Positions 8,167 to 11,468 of a DNA stretch of 11,468 nucleotides are shown here, piece after piece. Both the position numbers and the translations under genes were made by a program. The DNA is from Nitrospira sp. (GTDB taxonomy: Bacteria; Nitrospirota; Nitrospiria; Nitrospirales; Nitrospiraceae). The stretch covers positions 1 to 11,468 of the forward strand of contig JAAUPT010000022.1 in NCBI GenBank assembly GCA_012032965.1. The letters run 5' to 3'. Each line of letters begins with the position of its first letter. Position 1 is the stretch's first letter. Below the pieces are notes generated by a model, which saw nothing but the letters and a program-made list of their open reading frames with translations, had not been told where the DNA came from and did no database searches.

Positions 8167-8267
8167 ACAAGCTGACAGGAGAACACGCTGGCAACTGGAT
8201 ACTTCACGTCCAAGGGCACCTGTCAGCCTGAGCCACTAGTGAGTCTGTCAACTTACCTGCTTGTCAG
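8167..8267. repeat. CTGACA/TGTCAG element cluster between manC and manB
   Basis: The 125-nt gap is largely a cluster of one motif: AAGCTGACAGG (8169-8179), CCTGTCAGCCT (8219-8229), CTGTCAA (8245-8251) and CTTGTCAG (8260-8267). The first two pair as an 11-bp stem with a 39-nt loop. On the minus-strand RNA the single non-Watson-Crick position is G-U, while on the plus strand it is A-C, so the fold favours the manC-to-manB mRNA. The last copy contains the manC stop codon. ACAAGCTGACA (8167-8177) is identical to bases 1488-1498. Confidence 0.6.
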
Positions 8268-9715
8268 ACCTTCACCGTCCGGCCGTAATCATCTTTAAAC
8301 CGTACGATATCGTCCTCACCAAGATACGGTCCGTTCTGCACTTCAATAATATGGACGGTCTCCTGCCCAGGATTCTCCAAGCGATGCTTGGTTTTGACCG
8401 GAATGCCCGTGCTCTCTCCGACCTTCAAATCAAAAACTTCCTGATCTCTGGTGACACGTGCCGTCCCAGCGATCACGACCCAGTGTTCGCTGCGCTCATG
8501 GTGCATTTGAAGCGACAGCCTCCCGCCGGGATTGACCGTGACACGCTTCACTTTGAATCCCGGCCCTTCCTCCAGCACGGTATAGGAACCCCAGGGCCGT
8601 TGAACCGTCAGGTGTTCCAAGTGTTCAGGAGCCCGCTGCTTTTTAAGAATGTCAACAATCGTTTTCACATCCTGCGCGCGTGATTTCGGACATACCAGCG
8701 TGGCATCGGGAGTATCTACCACCACCATATCTTGTAGCCCAATCGTCGCAACAACACGCCGATCTGCATAGACAATCGACTGCTTGCTTTCGAGGTCAAT
8801 GACTCGCCCAGTCATCACATTTCCAGCCTTATTCTTCTCTGCCACCTCATCCAAGCTGCCCCAACTTCCGACATCCGACCACTTGAACGTCACCGGTACA
8901 ACAGCCGCCTTCGACGACTGTTCCATCACCCCGGTATCGATAGAAACCGGCTTGATTTGGCGATACACATCATCAATCGCCTGTGGAGTCGCGCCATCTT
9001 TCTTGAGATCCCGTATCCGCTCCATCGAAGCCAGAATGGCCGGCTGGTGAGTACCAATCTCTTCCAAAATTGTTGCGGCACGCCAGACAAACATGCCACT
9101 GTTCCAAAAATAGTGACCCGCTTTAAGATATTGGCCAGCCTTCGCCACATTAGGCTTCTCCACGAATTTTTGGACAGGGTACCCTCGCAATTTTCCGCGC
9201 TTGCCGAGCAGCACTGTGCTCTTGGGTTTTATATAGCCGTAGCCCGTTTCCGGTCGGATCGGCTTGATCCCAAACGTGACCAAGTAGTCATCGGCTGCCA
9301 ATTCGGAAGCCAACTCAACCGCTGCTTGGAAATCCCGTTGTCCCGTCACCACATGGTCGGCCGGTACCACCAACATCAGACCATTGGGGTCTCGTGCCAA
9401 TACTTCAACGGCGGCGAGGGCAATGGCAGGTGCGGTATTTCGCCCCTCCGGTTCAAGAAGAAACCCATTTGTAAGCTCCTCCTTCCAATCGACTAACTGG
9501 ACACGGATGAGATCCGCCTGGGCGGCATTCGTAGAGATCAGAACGTTCGAGGCCGGTGCGCATCCTAAGACCCGCCGCATAGTCTGCTGAATCAACGTAT
9601 GTTCCCCGCCGATCCGCAAGAGCTGCTTGGGAAACAGATGGCGACTCAGCGGCCAAAACCTGGTCCCGCTCCCTCCCGCCATGATCACCGGATACAATGA
9701 GTATTTGTGCGCCAT
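8264..9715 (-). CDS. manC: Mannose-1-phosphate guanylyltransferase / mannose-6-phosphate isomerase (type II)
   Basis: It forms GDP-mannose from mannose-1-phosphate and GTP; the C-terminal cupin probably also isomerises fructose-6-phosphate and mannose-6-phosphate. The frame is intact at 483 residues, normal for the bifunctional type. The nucleotidyltransferase domain (about 1-350) opens with VIMAGGSGTRFWPLSR and includes FLLEPEGRNTAPA, VVPADH and the sugar-phosphate motif FVEKP. The cupin (about 375-483) has VQRPWGSY, the metal-site stretch SLQMHHERSEHWVV and a GIPVKTKHRLEN loop. I chose the ATG at 9715 over a TTG four codons upstream because GAGG ends 6 nt before it. That site overlaps the kdsC stop TGA, so the two genes are tightly coupled (8-nt gap). 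It gives the cluster its GDP-mannose branch and links to fbp through fructose-6-phosphate. Confidence 0.96.
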   Translation of the reverse strand: MAHKYSLYPVIMAGGSGTRFWPLSRHLFPKQLLRIGGEHTLIQQTMRRVLGCAPASNVLISTNAAQADLIRVQLVDWKEELTNGFLLEPEGRNTAPAIALAAVEVLARDPNGLMLVVPADHVVTGQRDFQAAVELASELAADDYLVTFGIKPIRPETGYGYIKPKSTVLLGKRGKLRGYPVQKFVEKPNVAKAGQYLKAGHYFWNSGMFVWRAATILEEIGTHQPAILASMERIRDLKKDGATPQAIDDVYRQIKPVSIDTGVMEQSSKAAVVPVTFKWSDVGSWGSLDEVAEKNKAGNVMTGRVIDLESKQSIVYADRRVVATIGLQDMVVVDTPDATLVCPKSRAQDVKTIVDILKKQRAPEHLEHLTVQRPWGSYTVLEEGPGFKVKRVTVNPGGRLSLQMHHERSEHWVVIAGTARVTRDQEVFDLKVGESTGIPVKTKHRLENPGQETVHIIEVQNGPYLGEDDIVRFKDDYGRTVKV

Positions 9716-9723
9716 ACCTTCCC

Positions 9724-10244
9724 TCAACGTTCTCGTTTAGTGGGTGCTTTGATTCGAGACAGGAGGATCATTTCTGCCAGCTCTCGCACCGCGCCCTCTC
9801 CACCCTTCAGTCGACAACATAGTCAACGATCTTTCGCACTTGAGGAAGACCATCTGCGGGAGTCGCGGAAAACCCCACCGCATTCAGCGCCTCCATGTCG
9901 TTGACGTCATCCCCGATATACGCGATTTGGCGCAGAGAAATCTCATGTCGTTCAGCCATGTCTCGGATCACCGACAACTTGTCCATGACTCCTTGGTGAA
10001 GCTCAGGAATAGCGAGCTTTTCCGCCCGCCTGGCTACCAGCCTGGTTCGCTCCTGCGTGACGATCGCCGTGATGAGCCCAGCCTTCTGCAGCAGCTTGAT
10101 ACCCATTCCGTCTCTGGTGTTGAATTTTTTCCATTCATCACCGGACTCGGAATAGTACATACCGGCATCGGTCAGGACTCCATCCACGTCGGTGGCAACT
10201 AACCGAATATTGCGTAAGAGGTTTCTCTCGGGCTTCCGTTGCAT
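9724..10244 (-). CDS. kdsC: 3-deoxy-D-manno-octulosonate 8-phosphate phosphatase, HAD family (one frameshift)
   Basis: It removes the phosphate from KDO-8-phosphate to free KDO for the LPS inner core. This is a small cap-less HAD protein, a tetramer in the family. The nucleophile motif DVDGVLTDAGMYY is near the N-terminus, followed by FNTRDGMGIKLL, VTQERT and the late acidic motif IGDDVNDMEAL. The frame stops after KIVDYVVD, but another frame continues LKGGEGAVRELAEMILLS. Restoring one base at G9810 (minus strand GTCGACTG to GTCGACCTG) gives the normal KdsC tail and a TGA at 9724-9726. I chose the ATG at 10244 (about 173 residues) because GAAGG lies 5-6 nt upstream; the ATG at 10256 has no such site. 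A related HAD phosphatase of another nonulosonate pathway cannot be excluded, since kdsA/kdsB are not in view. Confidence 0.88.
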
Positions 10245-10313
10245 TCTTGCCTTCATATGCGCATCACCAGATGATGAAAAGACACCAGCGGAGATTGCGT
10301 GCTATCCTAGCAA

Positions 10314-10350
10314 GTCCCTTCACCATTCAGAAAGTGTTTTGAAGAGGGAC
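10314..10350. terminator. Imperfect hairpin in the rfbD-kdsC gap
   Basis: GTCCCTTCA (10314-10322) pairs with TGAAGAGGGAC (10340-10350) through 5 plus 4 bp with a 2-nt bulge and a 17-nt loop. It starts 18 nt after the rfbD stop in the direction of transcription. No U-run follows, so it could be a weak terminator, an attenuator or an mRNA-processing site. The rest of the 112-124-nt gap shows no other clear signal; a weak TTCTGA-17-TAGGAT promoter-like pair overlaps the hairpin on the minus strand. Confidence 0.35.
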
Positions 10351-10368
10351 GGCTGATGATCAGAGAAC

Positions 10369-11211
10369 CTACGTGATGGGTATTTGAGCCTGCTTCACAA
10401 ACCGCGTGAGCGCCTCTCTCCATTCAGGGAGCACAAGGCCAAACGACACTGTGCGATCGGAACTCAACACTGAATAGTGCGGGCGCTTGGCAAGACGCCC
10501 TGCCTGTTCAGTTGTAATCGGCAAGACGGAACAGGGCAAACCCATTTCCCTAATAATCGTCTGTGCGAATTCAAACCACGTACACTGACCGCGATTGGTG
10601 ACATGGATGATACCCGTCACATTTTGTCCGACAAGCGCCATGATGGCAGCGGTGAGATCTTCAACGTATGTGGGACACCCACATTGATCATTAACAACCC
10701 TCAAAACCGATTCGGTCCGCGCTGCGCACATAATTGACTTCACGAAGTTCCTGCCGACCGATCCATAGAGCCACGCCGTACGAATAACCAGCGCTCTGAC
10801 TCCAGATGCCAGAACCACCTGTTCCCCCTTCCATTTTGTCAGTCCGTATTGATTAATGGGATGAGGGCTATCGTCCTCGCGATAGGGAACTTTCTGATTG
10901 CCGTCGAACACATAATCGGTAGAAATGTAGACCATGCGGGCCCCAAGTCGAACAGCAGCCTTCACAATCTGCTCGGTACCTTTGGCGTTCACCGCCATGG
11001 CGCGATCAGGCTCTCTTTCAGCACCATCTACATCGGTATAGGCCCCTGCATGAATGATGAGATCCGGAGAAGCTTCCAGAACCTCTTCCTCAATATTCTG
11101 TCTTGCAAGATCAAAGCCTGGTAGATCCTTGGGAACAAGTGTTTCGTAACCCAGGAACTTACACAGTGTGTTGCCTAATTGACCATGAGCTCCAGTGAGG
11201 AGGATGCGCAT
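10369..11211 (-). CDS. rfbD: dTDP-4-dehydrorhamnose reductase
   Basis: It reduces dTDP-4-keto-L-rhamnose to dTDP-L-rhamnose with NAD(P)H, the last step of rhamnose activation. The intact 280-residue short-chain dehydrogenase (RmlD type) shows a Rossmann LLTGAHGQLG loop at the N-terminus, HAGAYTDVDGAE, the STDYVFDG motif, the catalytic YGLTK (Tyr/Lys), RTAWLYG, and the late NDQCGCPTYVEDL substrate region. The ATG at 11211 has no recognisable ribosome site. It follows rfbB by 91 nt; rfbA and rfbC of the same pathway are not in the window and may lie beyond the right edge or elsewhere. Confidence 0.96.
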   Translation of the reverse strand: MRILLTGAHGQLGNTLCKFLGYETLVPKDLPGFDLARQNIEEEVLEASPDLIIHAGAYTDVDGAEREPDRAMAVNAKGTEQIVKAAVRLGARMVYISTDYVFDGNQKVPYREDDSPHPINQYGLTKWKGEQVVLASGVRALVIRTAWLYGSVGRNFVKSIMCAARTESVLRVVNDQCGCPTYVEDLTAAIMALVGQNVTGIIHVTNRGQCTWFEFAQTIIREMGLPCSVLPITTEQAGRLAKRPHYSVLSSDRTVSFGLVLPEWREALTRFVKQAQIPIT

Positions 11212-11228
11212 TTTGTAGGTGAACTCAC

Positions 11229-11273
11229 GTACGGTCGCTACAATCGTAATACTGGTGGGATTGCTCGCCGTAC
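11229..11273. other. Imperfect hairpin in the rfbB-rfbD gap
   Basis: Outer arms GTACGG (11229-11234) and CCGTAC (11268-11273) enclose inner arms CAATC (11241-11245) and GATTG (11259-11263), leaving a 13-nt loop. The middle pairs only partly. It occupies half of the 91-nt spacer just upstream of rfbD and could modulate rfbB/rfbD read-through or mRNA stability. There is no U-tract, and chance pairing is possible. Confidence 0.3.
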
Positions 11274-11302
11274 TCGCGGATTAGCCCACAGCCACGGTTG
11301 CT

Positions 11303-11468
11303 TCAGGCTGCTTGCTGCAGCCGTGTACCGTACATCTGCTCATAATATTGCCGAAACTCTCCGGACTTGATAGGACGCCACCAGGATTCATGGTCTTGGT
11401 ACCATTGGATCGTCGCACGCAGGCCGTCTTCGAATGGTATGCCTGGATGCCATCCCAATCTGAAAAGC
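11303..11468 (-). CDS. rfbB: dTDP-glucose 4,6-dehydratase, C-terminal fragment cut by window
   Basis: Only the last 54 or so residues are present. The tail reads LGWHPGIPFEDGLRATIQWY, then SWWRPIKSGEFRQYYEQMYG, which matches the end of RfbB/RmlB. That enzyme is an NAD-dependent dehydratase that makes dTDP-4-keto-6-deoxyglucose from dTDP-glucose. The stop is TGA at 11303-11305. The catalytic and Rossmann parts lie beyond the right edge. Its neighbour rfbD acts later in the same pathway, which supports the call. Confidence 0.88.
   Translation of the reverse strand, partial: LFRLGWHPGIPFEDGLRATIQWYQDHESWWRPIKSGEFRQYYEQMYGTRLQQAA

Noticed and set aside
8246..8251. Perfect TTGACA (-35 consensus) on the minus strand upstream of manB
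   Set aside because: No acceptable -10 follows at 16-18 nt, and the hexamer is a member of the CTGACA/TGTCAG repeat cluster.
1484..8267. CRISPR array or insertion sequence as the source of the repeats
   Set aside because: The repeats are only 6-11 bp, irregularly spaced and inverted, with no spacers, transposase or target-site duplications.
8957..9496. A 179-codon plus-strand open frame opposite manC
   Set aside because: It is a shadow of the highly conserved guanylyltransferase frame; no recognisable domain.
1509..10244. Pseudogene tract or genome decay
   Set aside because: Coding sequence on both sides of each break is fully conserved, and intact genes (cysE, ispF, fbp, manC, rfbD) are interspersed; decay would not spare everything except single indels.
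1..11468. tRNA, rRNA or riboswitch
   Set aside because: All gaps are 125 nt or less, and I saw no cloverleaf, T-loop, rRNA-like or recognisable riboswitch motif in them.

Overview
The window is a continuous stretch of chromosomal housekeeping and cell-surface sugar genes from a Gram-negative bacterium. A KDO-8-phosphate phosphatase, a GDP-mannose/dTDP-rhamnose precursor set, a periplasmic HtrA protease and the MEP isoprenoid genes all fit a diderm with LPS. The gene mix and protein style (DhnA-type class I aldolase beside class I FBPase, a short CysE, a PsiF-repeat protein) remind me most of Nitrospira/Nitrospirota. That is a recognition-level guess, not a proof.

Layout: the 3' end of a small plus-strand PsiF-repeat gene (1-234) converges on a long minus-strand block that fills the rest of the window. 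In transcription order (right to left) the block is rfbB (3' end only), rfbD, kdsC, manC, manB, a DUF3108-like exported protein, fbp, class I fba, htrA, ispD, ispF and cysE. Gaps are mostly 8-60 nt. The larger ones (about 91, 112-124 and 125 nt) lie at rfbB/rfbD, rfbD/kdsC and manC/manB and hold hairpins or repeats. No stretch over 300 nt lacks a gene.

How the genes work together: fba and fbp turn triose phosphates into fructose-6-phosphate (gluconeogenesis). manB and manC carry mannose-6-phosphate on to GDP-mannose. rfbB and rfbD belong to the dTDP-L-rhamnose pathway, and kdsC finishes KDO synthesis. Together they supply activated sugars for LPS, O-antigen or capsule. htrA and the DUF3108 protein act in the envelope. 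ispD and ispF make isoprenoid precursors, needed among other things for the undecaprenyl carrier. cysE starts cysteine synthesis.

The most striking property is that six of the twelve minus-strand genes (ispD, htrA, fba, the DUF3108 gene, manB twice, kdsC) are each broken by a small indel, while the conserved protein continues immediately in another frame. At least four of the seven breaks fall in short homopolymers, and several of the genes are normally essential. I read this as uncorrected sequencing error and annotate each gene as one reconstructed CDS. The second notable signal is a family of short CTGACA/TGTCAG inverted-repeat elements at gene 3' ends. I see no convincing undescribed defence, mobile or biosynthetic system here.
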